A stretch of 64,000 nt of DNA. Source: Phycisphaerales bacterium. GTDB taxonomy: Bacteria > Planctomycetota > Phycisphaerae > Phycisphaerales > UBA1924. Where the stretch lies: NCBI GenBank assembly GCA_007693765.1, contig RECZ01000109.1, positions 1 to 64,000 of the forward strand, written 5' to 3'. Under the pieces are notes generated by a model. It did not search any database and was not told where the DNA came from. It saw only the letters and a list, made by a program, of their open reading frames with translations. A program made the position numbers and the translations under genes. Of the stretch, positions 44,220 to 53,870 are shown piece after piece. How positions within the stretch are numbered: position 1 is the first letter of the stretch; the number at the start of each line of letters is the position of its first letter.

Positions 44220-45781
44220 GCATCGTGCTCCTGTGCGGGCGTGGGCCGATCGGCGCCCTCGGCGGGCAGCATGATCTCGAAGATCGCCCCGGTCCGCTGA
44301 TCCGCGTCGGACGCGGGCTTGGTTCCCGTGGTGGGGCCTGCGTTGCGGACGAGGATAACCCCGCCGTGCTCACGGATGATGCCCTCGGAGACCGCGAGCC
44401 CCAGCCCCGTGCCGCGGTCGTCGAGGCGGGTGGTCGCGAATGGCTCGAAGAGTCGCGGCAGCACCTCGGGGTCGATGCCGGGGCCGCTGTCGGCGACGCT
44501 GATGGAGACCCATCGGCGCCCGTCGCGCTCCGTCTCCTCGGCGCTGACGACGATGCGCCCGCGACCGTCCATCGCGTCGGCGGCGTTGCGCAGCAGGTTC
44601 ACGAACACCTGCCCCAGCCGGTCCGGGTCGCCGCGGACTTCGAGAGACTCGGGCACGCGGTTGTGCAGCTCGACGTCGCGCAGGCCGCGGTCGATGGAGA
44701 CAAGCGCCCATGATTCCTCCACCAGCGCGCGCACAGGCGCCGGCTCGCGTGAGGGCGGGCGGACACGAGCGAAATCCAGCAGGCTCTCGCTGAGGCGCTC
44801 CAGCCGCTGCACCACGCGCAGCATGAGGGCGGCGCGCTGGGGGTCGATGGCGTCCGCCGGGTCGTGCGCGATGCGCTCGACCTCGCCCTTGAGCACCGCC
44901 AGCGGCGTGTTCAGCTCGTGGGCGATGCCGGCGGACATCATGCCCAGGCTGGCGAGACGGTCCTGATCGGCGAGGTTGCGTTTGGCGGTCTCGAGCAGAT
45001 GGTTCTTGCGTTTGAGCTCCATCGCGACCACTTCGAGCTGGTCCAGTGCGTGGGCGAGCGCCTTCTCTTGCCGGCGCAGCTTGACGATCGACTCGTTGCG
45101 CGAGCGCATGATCTCGCCCAGTTCATCGGCGGGGATCAGCCCCTCGTCGATCAGTTCCTCGTCGCGCCGACCCTCCTGCACGGCGCTGTCGGCGTGCAGC
45201 AGGCGCCGGATCGGGGCGTACACCTGACGCGGCAGCACGAAGGCCTCCAGCGTGAGCGCGATCAGGAAGTACACGCCCAGCAACGCCGTCGTCAGCAGCG
45301 TGTAGAGCCGCCACACCGCCGCCCGCGCCGTGTCCGATCGCACCGAGACGGCCATGAACTCCCCCCGGGCACGATCCCAGCGCACACCCGCCACCCAGCC
45401 CGCGGCGTCCTGCGTGATCACCACCTCGCCGGGGCGCTGCGTCGCCGCCTCCAGCACTCGGGGATCGAACCCGAGAGCGTCGCCATCGCCGATGCGGAAC
45501 ACGGCGCCCTCGAACGAGCGGGCGAGCACCTCCTCCGGCGCCGCGGCGAACATGGCCATCGCCAGCCGTGCCTCGTGCTCCTCCGTGTCGCGCACCAGAT
45601 CCCGTACCGCCGGGCGGAGCGCGAGCAGGAGGATCACGGCCAGCGCCAGCGAGAAGCCGGTGTGCAGGATCACGAGCTTTTTGCGGATCCGCATGCCCCG
45701 CAGCACGGGGCGCAGCAGCCGGGCGCTCGCGCCGCGAGGCTGCTGTACGAAGTCGTCTGACGCTGGCGTGGGGTCGGGCAC
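44216..45781 (-). CDS. Two-component sensor histidine kinase
   Basis: The protein has a first membrane helix (LVILHTGFSLALAVILLLAL), an extracytoplasmic sensor region of about 120 residues, and a second helix (LLTTALLGVYFLIALTLEAF). A HAMP-like and coiled-coil linker follows. The phospho-acceptor is in SAGIAHELNTPLA, and the ATPase domain has NLLRNAADAM (N box), VADSGPGIDPEVLPRLFEPF (G1/F) and GTGLGLAVSEGII (G2). GTG 45781 gives 521 residues; GACCAT on the minus strand (45788-45793) ends 6 nt before it. An in-frame ATG at 45871 would add 30 residues. It is coupled to the response regulator by a 4-nt overlap. Confidence 0.92.
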   Translation of the reverse strand: MPDPTPASDDFVQQPRGASARLLRPVLRGMRIRKKLVILHTGFSLALAVILLLALRPAVRDLVRDTEEHEARLAMAMFAAAPEEVLARSFEGAVFRIGDGDALGFDPRVLEAATQRPGEVVITQDAAGWVAGVRWDRARGEFMAVSVRSDTARAAVWRLYTLLTTALLGVYFLIALTLEAFVLPRQVYAPIRRLLHADSAVQEGRRDEELIDEGLIPADELGEIMRSRNESIVKLRRQEKALAHALDQLEVVAMELKRKNHLLETAKRNLADQDRLASLGMMSAGIAHELNTPLAVLKGEVERIAHDPADAIDPQRAALMLRVVQRLERLSESLLDFARVRPPSREPAPVRALVEESWALVSIDRGLRDVELHNRVPESLEVRGDPDRLGQVFVNLLRNAADAMDGRGRIVVSAEETERDGRRWVSISVADSGPGIDPEVLPRLFEPFATTRLDDRGTGLGLAVSEGIIREHGGVILVRNAGPTTGTKPASDADQRTGAIFEIMLPAEGADRPTPAQEHDA

Positions 45782-45876
45782 GGGGGCATGGTCCGTCGGG
45801 CGGGGGCGGCGGGCAAGGGGCGGACGCCGAATCCGCCACAGGGGCGGGCCGCGGAGCGCCGATACATGCAACAGCG

Positions 45877-46179
45877 ATGCGCCGATCCGCCCACACAGCC
45901 AAGATGTACGCCCCCGCGATCTTCATCGCGCTGGGGGGCGTGCTCGTCTTCTGGAATAGGATCGACAGCGCCGCCAGGGGCACGATCCTCGTCGCGCTGG
46001 GGGTCATCGTGGTGCTGCTGGTGCTCTCGGCACGCAGCCACCGGCGCACCCGCGAGGCGATCGCCCGGCACAACGCGGCCATCGAGGCCGGCCATCGCGC
46101 CCGGCTCGGGATCGAAGACGACGACGACTACGACGACGAGCCCCCGCGACACGCCCGCGCCCACTCGCGCCCGCGCTGA
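45877..46179 (+). CDS. Small membrane protein
   Basis: The roughly 100-residue protein has two hydrophobic segments (IFIALGGVLVFW and GTILVALGVIVVLLVL), which could form a hairpin. The cytoplasmic end is charged, with an Asp/Glu-rich stretch (EDDDDYDDEPP) and a His/Arg-rich tail. An alternative start is ATG 45904. It is divergent from the histidine kinase. The function is unknown. Confidence 0.6.
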   Translation: MRRSAHTAKMYAPAIFIALGGVLVFWNRIDSAARGTILVALGVIVVLLVLSARSHRRTREAIARHNAAIEAGHRARLGIEDDDDYDDEPPRHARAHSRPR

Positions 46180-46232
46180 AGCGCCCCCGCACAACTCTCC
46201 ACCCACCCGCCGCACCACGGACGCCGCCACAC

Positions 46233-46682
46233 ATGCACGACCACGACGACGCACCCACGCTCCTGATCGTGACCGGCTCGGTCCTCGACGCCGAGCGCAA
46301 CGATCGGCCCATCGCCTACGCCCTGCGCGAGCGCATCAACGCGTGGACGCGCGAGCGGCTCTCGTCCGGCGACGCGGCGCCCTTCGAGGTGATCGTGTGC
46401 TCCGACCTGTGGTGGCTCAACAACGAGGAACTCGCCCTCTGCCCGACCATCAGCGTCGGCGCGCCGGAGTCAAACGCCCTCAGCGCGTACCTCGGCGACA
46501 AACTCCCCTCGGCGTACACCATCGAGAACTCCCTGATGGTGCAGGCAGATCTCGATTTTCGCGACCTGCTCGTCTGCTGCTGGGGCCGCACCCCCGCCGC
46601 CACCAACGCGGCGGTGCAGGCCTTCGAGGACCGCTACCTCGAGCATTTCATGCTCGCCGCGAGCGAACGCGTCGGGGCGTGA
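46233..46682 (+). CDS. Unrecognised protein, 149 residues
   Basis: The protein reads as a compact soluble domain with alternating strands and helices (LLIVTGSVLDAERND, FEVIVCSDLWWLNNEELALC, LLVCCWGRTPAATNAAVQAF). It has four Cys, but no recognisable catalytic pattern or signal peptide. I know no family for it. It follows the small membrane gene on the same strand by 53 nt and is convergent with mnmE. Confidence 0.65.
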   Translation: MHDHDDAPTLLIVTGSVLDAERNDRPIAYALRERINAWTRERLSSGDAAPFEVIVCSDLWWLNNEELALCPTISVGAPESNALSAYLGDKLPSAYTIENSLMVQADLDFRDLLVCCWGRTPAATNAAVQAFEDRYLEHFMLAASERVGA

Positions 46683-46739
46683 CGCGGCGCCAGCGCCGCC
46701 GCCTGCGAACCCGCTCGGGGGCGAGCGCATCGCACGCCG

Positions 46740-48197
46740 TCACTTGCCGACACAGAACGTCGCGAAGACGCGCCCGATGACGTCGTCCGGGTGCACGCGC
46801 CCCGCGATCTCACCGACGGCGTCCAACGCCTCACGCAGCCGCGACGCGACGAGTTCCTGATCCGGCGCGCTCGCCGCCTGTTCGTGCGGCGCCACCAACG
46901 CCAAGGCGTGGCTCGCCGCGCTGTGGGCCCGGTCGATCGCCAGCGCGTGGCGCGGCACGATCGTCGCGGCGTCCGAGCCGGCGCCGCGCCCGAACACCGC
47001 GTCGGCGATCGCCCGTCGCAGGGCGTCAAGGTTCCAGCCGTCGAGCGCACAGACCTGGATGATCGAGGGCCCGAAGGCGTCGCACGCCGTGGACGGCAGG
47101 TCTGCCTTGGTGCGCACGCGCAGCACCAGGGTTCCGGGGGCTCCGGGGGCGGGCTCGAAGGCCAGCGCGAAGCGTCCCGAGGGGTCGCAGTGGATGACCG
47201 CGTCCGCCAAGGCGCTGGCCTCTCTCGCCGCACGCTGCGCCAACTCATCGATGTGCGAGCGCTGGGCGAGCGCCTCGTCGAGACCGGCGATGTCCGCGAG
47301 GCGCACCCTCCCGGACGCCCCCCCGGAAGCTCCCCCAGAAGTTGCCCCGGAAGTTGCCCCGGTGCGCCCGAGGGCGGCGTCGAGATCGAGTTCCTCGACG
47401 ATCACATCGCGCGTCGTGCCGGCCTCCGGGGTGGTCACGGCCCGCCGACGCCCGAGCAGCGCGTTGAACAGGGTGGACTTGCCCGCGTTGGGGGCGCCGA
47501 CGATGACCACGAGCGGTTCACCCTCCGTCGCTCGCCCGCGCCAGGCCCCGAGGTGCTGCTCCATCGCGCGTGTCAGGACCCGCAGCCGCGCGGCGAGGTC
47601 GGCGGGCGAGATCGCGACGACGTCCTCCTGATCGGTGAAGTCGATGCCCGCTTCGACCAGCGCGAGGCACTGCGCCAGCGTCTCACGCCACGCCTCGTAG
47701 CGTGCGCCCGTCTCGCCGCGGAGCAGCCGTTGGGCCGCGTTGATCTGGGCGTCGTTCGCGGCGCCGATGAGCAGGGCGAGGCCCTCGGCCTGTTCGAGCG
47801 TCAGGCGGTCGTTGAGGTACGCCCGGGCCGCGAACTCACCGGGGCCGGCGAGCCGCACGCCTTCGACGCTCCGCCACCGCCCAAGCACGCGCTCGACCAG
47901 CAGCGGGTTGCCGGGGACGAGCGCCTCGAGGCACGCCTCGCCCGTGAACGACCGACCCTCGGCGCTGCGCACCAGCAGGGCCGGTAGCGGTGAGCCGGCG
48001 CTGATGTCGAGCAGCGCACGCCGGGCGATGGGCGGGGCGTCGGCATGCTCGATGATGTCGCGCGATGCTTGCGTGTCGGGCGCGTGGAGCGCGGCGCGGA
48101 GGATGGCCGGCACGCCGGGCCCGCTAGCGCGCAGCACGGCCTGCGCCGACCGGGTCGGCGCCGATGCGCACGCGACGATGGTGTCGCCCGTGCGCAC
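46740..48197 (-). CDS. mnmE: tRNA modification GTPase MnmE with repeat insertion in the G domain
   Basis: MnmE works with MnmG to modify U34 of tRNAs. The N-terminal domain ([30 protein letters not shown] with EQAEG) and the C-terminal FCVGK with its conserved Cys are present. In the G domain, G1 is GAPNAGKST (234-242), G2 is in [11 protein letters not shown]3 is DIAGL rather than DTAGL, and G4 is TKAD rather than NKxD. Between G2 and G3 a [17 protein letters not shown] stretch (about 280-297) is encoded by 12-nt repeats (47310-47357). A second repeat pair (47132-47149) encodes PGAPG. It starts at GTG 48197, 7 nt after yidC. The altered G motifs may mean changed GTP kinetics, but the protein looks intact. 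Confidence 0.93.
   Translation of the reverse strand: MRTGDTIVACASAPTRSAQAVLRASGPGVPAILRAALHAPDTQASRDIIEHADAPPIARRALLDISAGSPLPALLVRSAEGRSFTGEACLEALVPGNPLLVERVLGRWRSVEGVRLAGPGEFAARAYLNDRLTLEQAEGLALLIGAANDAQINAAQRLLRGETGARYEAWRETLAQCLALVEAGIDFTDQEDVVAISPADLAARLRVLTRAMEQHLGAWRGRATEGEPLVVIVGAPNAGKSTLFNALLGRRRAVTTPEAGTTRDVIVEELDLDAALGRTGATSGATSGGASGGASGRVRLADIAGLDEALAQRSHIDELAQRAAREASALADAVIHCDPSGRFALAFEPAPGAPGTLVLRVRTKADLPSTACDAFGPSIIQVCALDGWNLDALRRAIADAVFGRGAGSDAATIVPRHALAIDRAHSAASHALALVAPHEQAASAPDQELVASRLREALDAVGEIAGRVHPDDVIGRVFATFCVGK
47132..47149. repeat. TTCCGGGGG/CTCCGGGGG pair in mnmE
   Basis: TTCCGGGGG (47132-47140) is followed directly by CTCCGGGGG (47141-47149). In mnmE it encodes PGAPG between G3 and G4. 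Confidence 0.55.
47310..47357. repeat. 12-nt tandem repeat (CCCGGAAGNTNC type) inside mnmE
   Basis: Four 12-nt units start at 47310, 47322, 47334 and 47346 (CCCGGACGCCCC, CCCGGAAGCTCC, CCCAGAAGTTGC, CCCGGAAGTTGC). A fifth, diverged unit may reach 47369. They are read on the minus strand as ATSG/GASG units. Confidence 0.75.
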
Positions 48198-48204
48198 GCC
48201 TCGT

Positions 48205-50502
48205 CTACTTCTTCTTGTGGTCGCGGCGCTTGAACGACGCGCCGGGCTTCTCTTCGCGCTTGCGGGCGAAGGGGTCGCGTGACGACGCGCGGTTCCGCAC
48301 GCGCTTGCGGTCGTCGCCCGTGGGTCGCGGCTTCTTGATCTCGAGCTCGGACTTGTCCACGTGGGCGCGGATCCAGCGCGACTCGAAGATGCCCAGCGTG
48401 GAGTTGGCGATGAAGTACAGCGCGAGGCCGCTGGGCGCGTTGAACATGAAGATCGGGAACATCACCACCAGCATGATCTTCATGATCTTCTGCTGCTGCG
48501 CCTGCTCGGGCGTGAGCTGCGTCGTGGTGGGCGGCGTGAGGTACTTCTGCTGCAGGAAGAAGACCACGCCCAGCAGGATGGGCAGGATGTTGAACGAGTT
48601 GACGGGCCCGTAGAGCGGGATGTTGATCAGTGTTCGCCCGAACTCGATGAAGTTGTCCGGCGCGCTCAGGTCGGCGAGGAACGACCAGCGACCGCCCGAC
48701 ACCCACTGGAAGAACCCGAAGAAGGCCTGCTGGTGGCGCAGCTCGAAGGCGAAGAAGAGGGCCGCGTAGAGCGCGATCCAGATCGGCGTCTGCAGGAACA
48801 TCGGCAGGCAGCCGAGCATGCCGGTGAATGAGACGCCCTCCTCGCGCATCAGCTTGGCCATCTCCTGCTGCATGCGCTTGGGGTCGTCCTTGAACTTCTC
48901 GCGGAGCTTCTGCTGCTTGGGCGCCAGGCCCTGCATCTGCTTGCTGAAGCGCAGCATGGCGATCTGCGAGCGACGCGTCACCGGGTGCAGGATCGTGCGC
49001 ACGATCAGCACCAGACCGATGATCGCCAGCGCCCAATCGAACAGGATGTAGTCGTGCAGGAAGAGCAGCAGTCGGATGAGCGGGCGCGCCAGCCACTGGA
49101 AGGTGCACGGGGCGCACATCCCGCCGAGGTTGTAGACGACCAGCTTGTCGAGCCCGAGCGCCGCGCGGACAGGGTCCTCGCGGATCACGCGCCCGAGGAT
49201 GGGCCCCGCGTAGGCGCCGAAGGAGAGATCGAGCGAACCGTTCGGCGCGACCTCCATCCGCTCGCTCGTGAGCTGCGCGATCACGCTCGAATCCGTCAGG
49301 ATGTGGTTGCCCTTGTGATCCACCGGGCCGATCACCACGCGGTGCACCGCTTCGGCGAGCCGCAGCCGCTTGTCGACGGGCGCACCGCTCCTCACGGCGT
49401 CCGCGTTGAGCAGCGGGTGCACCGCGAAGGCGAAATAGCGCGAGGTCATCGCGACCCAGACAAGGTCCTCGCCGGGCTCGCCGAGGCTGCCCAAGGGCCA
49501 CACCAGGCCGTCCATCGCCCGCCGCTTATTGATGAGCGTGGCCCGGCCGATCAGATCGTTGTCCGCCTGCACGAACGAACGAGAGGGGTCGATCGCGGGC
49601 GTGAGCAGGTGCCCGAAGCGGATGCGCCGCACGTCGAGCCCGTAGCCGGTGACGTCCATCGGCAGGTCGACGGGGCCGTACTGGTACCACACCACCCGCA
49701 GCCGCTCGTCGGTGAGGTTCACCAGCCGCTGCTCGACGCGCAGGGTGATCTCGCCCGGCGGCAGCACGTAGCGCTTCTCCACCCGCGCGACCTCGACGCC
49801 CGCGTCGTCCTCGATGATCGCCTCGAAGGCGCCCGGCGCCGTCTCGCGCCACAGGCTGCCCTCGGCGCCGACGCGCAGGTCTACGAACTCCGCCGGACCG
49901 CCGGCGACCTCGATCTCGACGCCCGCCGACGCCAGCGACGCCACCGTCACCGGGGGAAGCGGCGCTCCGGTCATGCTGAAGCGCGGGCGCGAGACGCGCC
50001 GCTGCACGGCGTAGTGATCGCCGGCGCGACGGTGATGGTCGTTGAAGTAATCGGTAAGCGTGATGGCCTCGACGCCGGCGCCGTAGTCGGTGAACTCGAT
50101 CAGCGCGCGGTCGGGGCCGTCGGGATCAACGGCGCCGATGGGGGTGAAGGCGTCGGGCGTGGGGAAGGTGCGGGCCCGCAGGCCGCGGGCCTCGCCGGTC
50201 GGAGCGGGATCGGGCGTCGGCTCGGGTGCTGCCCGGTCCTGCTGCTGACGGTCCTGCTGCGCGAGGCTGGTCCCTGCCGGGGCCTCGGTGTCCCGCCGCT
50301 CCGGCTGCTGTACAGCCGGCGCTGGGGCCGCGTCCGGGGTGGGATCGCGCTCCGCGACGGCGGGCGCCGGCGCGCGCGATGAGCCGCCCGGCGAGGACGT
50401 ACGCACGCTGTTGATCGCGAACGCCGCGACGACGCTGAGGCCGATGAACGCGACCACAGCGGTGATCACGGCGCGCTTGGCAGGGTTCTTGGCTCTAGGC
50501 AT
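48205..50502 (-). CDS. yidC: Membrane protein insertase YidC
   Basis: YidC inserts and folds inner-membrane proteins. ATG 50502 gives 765 residues. The first helix ([20 protein letters not shown]) is followed by a long Pro/Ala/Gln-rich linker and the extracytoplasmic beta domain (about 110-460). The C-terminal core begins near [20 protein letters not shown] and includes [20 protein letters not shown] and [21 protein letters not shown] basic tail ([18 protein letters not shown]) closes it, suited to ribosome contact. It is upstream of mnmE on the same strand, the conserved yidC-mnmE order, but yidD and rnpA are 16 kb away. Confidence 0.96.
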   Translation of the reverse strand: MPRAKNPAKRAVITAVVAFIGLSVVAAFAINSVRTSSPGGSSRAPAPAVAERDPTPDAAPAPAVQQPERRDTEAPAGTSLAQQDRQQQDRAAPEPTPDPAPTGEARGLRARTFPTPDAFTPIGAVDPDGPDRALIEFTDYGAGVEAITLTDYFNDHHRRAGDHYAVQRRVSRPRFSMTGAPLPPVTVASLASAGVEIEVAGGPAEFVDLRVGAEGSLWRETAPGAFEAIIEDDAGVEVARVEKRYVLPPGEITLRVEQRLVNLTDERLRVVWYQYGPVDLPMDVTGYGLDVRRIRFGHLLTPAIDPSRSFVQADNDLIGRATLINKRRAMDGLVWPLGSLGEPGEDLVWVAMTSRYFAFAVHPLLNADAVRSGAPVDKRLRLAEAVHRVVIGPVDHKGNHILTDSSVIAQLTSERMEVAPNGSLDLSFGAYAGPILGRVIREDPVRAALGLDKLVVYNLGGMCAPCTFQWLARPLIRLLLFLHDYILFDWALAIIGLVLIVRTILHPVTRRSQIAMLRFSKQMQGLAPKQQKLREKFKDDPKRMQQEMAKLMREEGVSFTGMLGCLPMFLQTPIWIALYAALFFAFELRHQQAFFGFFQWVSGGRWSFLADLSAPDNFIEFGRTLINIPLYGPVNSFNILPILLGVVFFLQQKYLTPPTTTQLTPEQAQQQKIMKIMLVVMFPIFMFNAPSGLALYFIANSTLGIFESRWIRAHVDKSELEIKKPRPTGDDRKRVRNRASSRDPFARKREEKPGASFKRRDHKKK

Positions 50503-50565
50503 GGTGGCGGTGCTGCAGGGCGCCGGGTCCGCGGCGCAGGGGCGGAACGATACCACAGATACTCA

Positions 50566-50639
50566 CCCCCGGAAGCCCCCCCCGGAACTCCCTGCGGAAT
50601 CCCCCTCCGGGTTTGTCCCCGGGAAATTACCCCCGGGGG
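50566..50639. repeat. CCCCCGGAA repeat cluster between yidC and the phosphoesterase
   Basis: About six diverged units occur in 74 nt: CCCCCGGAAG (50566-50575), CCCCGGAACT, CTGCGGAATC, CCCCTCCGGG, CCCCGGGAAA and CCCCCGGGGG. This is the largest non-coding member of the family. It lies upstream of yidC and downstream of the phosphoesterase gene. Confidence 0.65.
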
Positions 50640-50713
50640 TGTCGCCGGCACGATCCCGAGCCCGATGACCGACGTTGCGATCCCGATCGCTCGCCCTCGG
50701 GCGACGCCTCGGC

Positions 50714-51523
50714 TCAGCGGCCCTCGTACAGGCGTTCGCCCAGCCAATCGCTGAGCTCCGGCACGGCCTTGATCATCTCCGCCGTCCGCGCGACGTCGTA
50801 CTCCACGCGCGCGAACTCAATGCGGAGCTCGCCATCTTCGGCCTGCATGATGGCATACGAGGCGCGGGGATCGTGATCGCGCGGCTGGCCGACGGAGCCG
50901 ACGTTGATGACCGCCTTCTCCTCGGTCATGAGGGTGTAGACGCCGCGGCCGAGCTCCTCGGGCGAGTAGAAGTCCGGTTCATCGGTGAAGACGCCGGGCA
51001 CGTGGGTGTGCCCCACGATGGCGAGGCGGTCGATGCGGTCGAAGATCTGGCGCATCTTGTCGACCGCGGTCATGACGTCGTCGGGGAAGATGTACTCGTT
51101 GATGGGCCGTCGCGGCGACCCGTGCACGGCCAGCACGCTCACGTCGGACCCGGGCGGGGCCTCGACGACGCGGACCCGGAGCCGGCCGAGGAAGTCGTAG
51201 CGTTGGGCGCGCCGGGAGGCGTCGGGCTCGGCGTCGAACTGCTCGCGCGTCCAATACGCCGCGGAGCTGGCCGCGGGGTTGAAGTTGGTGGGCTCGTAGA
51301 GCACGCCGAAGTCGTGGTTGCCCATGAGGGACCACGCGCACTTTTCGGCGACCAGGTCAACGCATTCCAGTGGCTCGGGCCCGTAGCCGATGATGTCCCC
51401 GAGGCAGATGATTCTTTCTATCCCCCGAGACGAGATGTCGGCGAGCACTGCGCGCAGGGCTTCGGCGTTGCCGTGGATGTCGCTGATAACCGCCGTTTGC
51501 ACGTCGATGCTCCGTGGGCTCAT
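50714..51523 (-). CDS. Calcineurin-like metallophosphoesterase (YfcE/diadenosine-phosphatase-like)
   Basis: The 269-residue protein has all metal motifs of the family: ISDIHGNAEAL, CLGDIIGYGPEP, LMGNHDFGV, AVHGSPRRP and IVGHTHVPG. The GYGPEPxEC segment is typical of a bacterial group of phosphodiesterases or protein phosphatases with unknown natural substrate. It is cytoplasmic, with no signal peptide. The gene is divergent from clpP and separated from yidC by the repeat cluster. Confidence 0.9.
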   Translation of the reverse strand: MSPRSIDVQTAVISDIHGNAEALRAVLADISSRGIERIICLGDIIGYGPEPLECVDLVAEKCAWSLMGNHDFGVLYEPTNFNPAASSAAYWTREQFDAEPDASRRAQRYDFLGRLRVRVVEAPPGSDVSVLAVHGSPRRPINEYIFPDDVMTAVDKMRQIFDRIDRLAIVGHTHVPGVFTDEPDFYSPEELGRGVYTLMTEEKAVINVGSVGQPRDHDPRASYAIMQAEDGELRIEFARVEYDVARTAEMIKAVPELSDWLGERLYEGR

Positions 51524-51660
51524 CGGTCTTGATGAGCCCTCACGCGGGGGGAATCCCCGATGCTAGGGCGTGACGCCGAGACCGGCAACGCCCCGAAGCG
51601 GGCCGGGTGGGGAGAGCCGTCCGCGCCCCACGGTTGCGCCCGTGGCGCCGGGCACGCGGG

Positions 51661-51688
51661 TTGCCCGCACCGTCGCGCCGTCTATGAT
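51661..51688 (+). promoter_or_regulatory. Candidate clpP promoter
   Basis: TTGCCC (51661-51666), a 16-nt spacer and TATGAT (51683-51688). It lies 42 nt before the first clpP start. Confidence 0.55.
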
Positions 51689-51730
51689 CGGCCCGCGTCC
51701 GAACCACCACTCGATTGCTGAGGGTCCCTG

Positions 51731-52336
51731 ATGCCCGCGATGCCCATCCAATACCAACGCACGCGCGAGATGACGATCGACGAGCTTCTGCTCGAGAATC
51801 GCATCGTCTTCCTGATCGGCGAGATCAACCAAGCCTCCGCCGCCCGGGTCATGATGCAGATGCTGTATCTCGAGAACCAGAAGCGCGGGCAGGACATCAA
51901 CTTCTACATCAACAGCCCCGGCGGCGCGGTGGACGACACCCTCGCCATCTACGACACCATGCGGTTCCTCTCCTCCGACGTCGCCACCTACTGCATCGGG
52001 CGGGCGTACAGCGGCGGGGCGATCCTGCTCACCGCCGGCGTCAAGGGCAAGCGCTACATGCTCCCCCACGCCAAGGTCATGATCCACCAGCCCTACGGCG
52101 GCGTCTACGGGCCCACCGAGGACATCAAGATCCAGGCCGAGCAGATCCTGAAATCCAAGGCCGAGCTCATCCGACTCTTCTCCGACCACACCGGGCAGAG
52201 CATCGAGACCGTCCGCAAGGACTCCGAGCGCGACAAGTACTTCACCGCGCAGGAGGCGAAGGACTACGGCATCGTCGACGAGGTTCTCGCTCTCGGCTCC
52301 AGCGAAGCCGGCAAGAACAACGCCAAGCCCAACTGA
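51731..52336 (+). CDS. clpP: ATP-dependent Clp protease proteolytic subunit, first copy (divergent)
   Basis: The 201-residue protein has the ClpP fold: [20 protein letters not shown] and RYMLPHAKVMIHQPYGG. The active-site Ser context is GRAYSGGAILL rather than the usual GQAASMGAVLL, but the Ser is kept, as are the His of MIHQP and a later Asp. It is probably active, perhaps with altered specificity. The second clpP follows 36 nt downstream, so a mixed two-type barrel, as in some actinobacteria and cyanobacteria, is plausible. No clpX is adjacent. Confidence 0.93.
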   Translation: MPAMPIQYQRTREMTIDELLLENRIVFLIGEINQASAARVMMQMLYLENQKRGQDINFYINSPGGAVDDTLAIYDTMRFLSSDVATYCIGRAYSGGAILLTAGVKGKRYMLPHAKVMIHQPYGGVYGPTEDIKIQAEQILKSKAELIRLFSDHTGQSIETVRKDSERDKYFTAQEAKDYGIVDEVLALGSSEAGKNNAKPN

Positions 52337-52372
52337 CCAACGACGCCCACTCGGCGCGGAGCACCAACGACC

Positions 52373-53002
52373 ATGAGCCATCTCGTCCCCATCGTCATCG
52401 AGAAGACCGGGCGCGGCGAGCGTTCGTACGACATCTACAGCCGCCTCCTCAAGGACCGCATCGTCTTCCTCGGCGGCCCCGTCGACGACGACATCGCCAA
52501 CCTCATCGTCGCCCAGCTGCTGTTCCTCGCCAACGAGGACTCCAAGGCCGACATCCACTTCTACATCAACAGCCCCGGCGGCTCCGTCACCGCCGGCCTC
52601 GGCATCCTCGACACCATGAACTTCATCGAGCCGCAGGTGGCGACGTACGTCATCGGGCAGGCCGCCAGCATGGGCTCCGTGCTCGCCTGCTCCGGCGCCA
52701 AGGGCAAACGCTTCGCGCTGCCCAACGCCCGCAACCTCATGCACCAGCCCCTCATCGGCGGCGTGCTCGAGGGACAGGCCACCGACATCGAAATCGAGGC
52801 CCGCGAGATGCTCCGCCTCCGCGATCGTGTCTATCGTATCTACGCGGCCGCCACCGGCCAGACCGCCGAGCAGATCGAGCTCGATTGCGACCGCAACAAG
52901 TGGCTCGACGACAAGGAAATGGTGGAATACGGTCTGATCGACAAGGTGCTCACGCGCATGCCCCCCATGTCGCGACCCGACCGCGCCCCCGACGACGAGT
53001 AA
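52373..53002 (+). CDS. clpP: ATP-dependent Clp protease proteolytic subunit, second copy (canonical)
   Basis: The 209-residue protein has the standard ClpP motifs: [40 protein letters not shown], the catalytic Ser in [11 protein letters not shown], and the His in [10 protein letters not shown]. Compared with the first copy it keeps the usual active-site surroundings. The tail ([14 protein letters not shown]) is charged. It is co-directional with the first clpP and very likely in the same operon. Confidence 0.95.
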   Translation: MSHLVPIVIEKTGRGERSYDIYSRLLKDRIVFLGGPVDDDIANLIVAQLLFLANEDSKADIHFYINSPGGSVTAGLGILDTMNFIEPQVATYVIGQAASMGSVLACSGAKGKRFALPNARNLMHQPLIGGVLEGQATDIEIEAREMLRLRDRVYRIYAAATGQTAEQIELDCDRNKWLDDKEMVEYGLIDKVLTRMPPMSRPDRAPDDE

Positions 53003-53022
53003 CCCCCGCCCGTGAAACGCCC

Positions 53023-53721
53023 ATGACGCCCGCACCAGCCACGAGCCGACCGAGATCCAACGGCGCGATGCGCCGGCTGGGCCTCCTCGGCGCCGGCGTG
53101 GCCGTGTGCGTGCTCGTCGCGGCGACCGGCTGCCGCGCCCGCCCGAAGAACTTCGACAACGAAAACGACGAACTGCGCCGACGCGTCGCCCAGCTCGAGC
53201 GCGAGCGCGACAACGCCGCGGCCCGCGCCGGCGAGGCCGAGGCCAAGCTGCGCGAGCTCCTCCTCACCCGCGAGAACGTCGATGAACGCGAGGCGCTCGA
53301 GGCGCTGCCGCGTGTCGCCGGCATCACGATCGGGCGCCTCAGCGGCTTCGCCGAGATCAACGAGCGCGGCGAGGCCCTGAGCGTCGACGTCTACATCCGC
53401 CCCTTCGACGGGCGGCAGCGCTTCGTGCAGGTCGCCGGACGGATCACCGTCGAGGCGACGCTCCTCGACGAGGGCGTGAACGCAGCTTCAGACGGCCCGC
53501 GACGGCTCGCCGTGGCGACGCTCAGCCCCAGCGCGGTGCGCGAGGCGTACCGCGCATCCCCGATGGGCACTCACTACACCGTCCGCCTCACGATGCCCGA
53601 GCCGATCAACGCCGAGCGCGCCGGCGTGCTGGTGCGCGTCGAACTCATGGACCCCATCGGCGGCGGTGTGCACCGGGCCGAGCGCATCGTGGCCCCCCTG
53701 CCGCGACGCTCGTCCAACTGA
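53023..53721 (+). CDS. Lipoprotein with coiled-coil, unknown function
   Basis: The 232-residue protein has a signal peptide (LGLLGAGVAVCVLVAATGC) ending in a lipobox (VAATGC), so it should be a substrate of LspA. After the Cys comes a charged coiled coil (NENDELRRRVAQLERERDNA) and then a beta-rich domain (about 95-232) without named motifs. An internal ATG at 53068 is an alternative start. It follows the second clpP by 20 nt, so it may share the transcript. Confidence 0.8.
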   Translation: MTPAPATSRPRSNGAMRRLGLLGAGVAVCVLVAATGCRARPKNFDNENDELRRRVAQLERERDNAAARAGEAEAKLRELLLTRENVDEREALEALPRVAGITIGRLSGFAEINERGEALSVDVYIRPFDGRQRFVQVAGRITVEATLLDEGVNAASDGPRRLAVATLSPSAVREAYRASPMGTHYTVRLTMPEPINAERAGVLVRVELMDPIGGGVHRAERIVAPLPRRSSN

Positions 53722-53870
53722 GCTTATCGGCTGAAATCGACGCTTTTTTTGCGCTCCGAACCCGAACCCGCTCCAGCGGGGAGTCGTACGAATCTCCACA
53801 CGAACCATGTCTCTGCGTGTCTCTTCCCTGTCCCGCCCCGATCTTCCTCCGGGGCGGTACACTTTTTGAC

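Noticed and set aside
47310-47357. CRISPR-like array
   Set aside because: The units are 12 nt with no unique spacers, lie in the reading frame of mnmE, and no cas genes are present.
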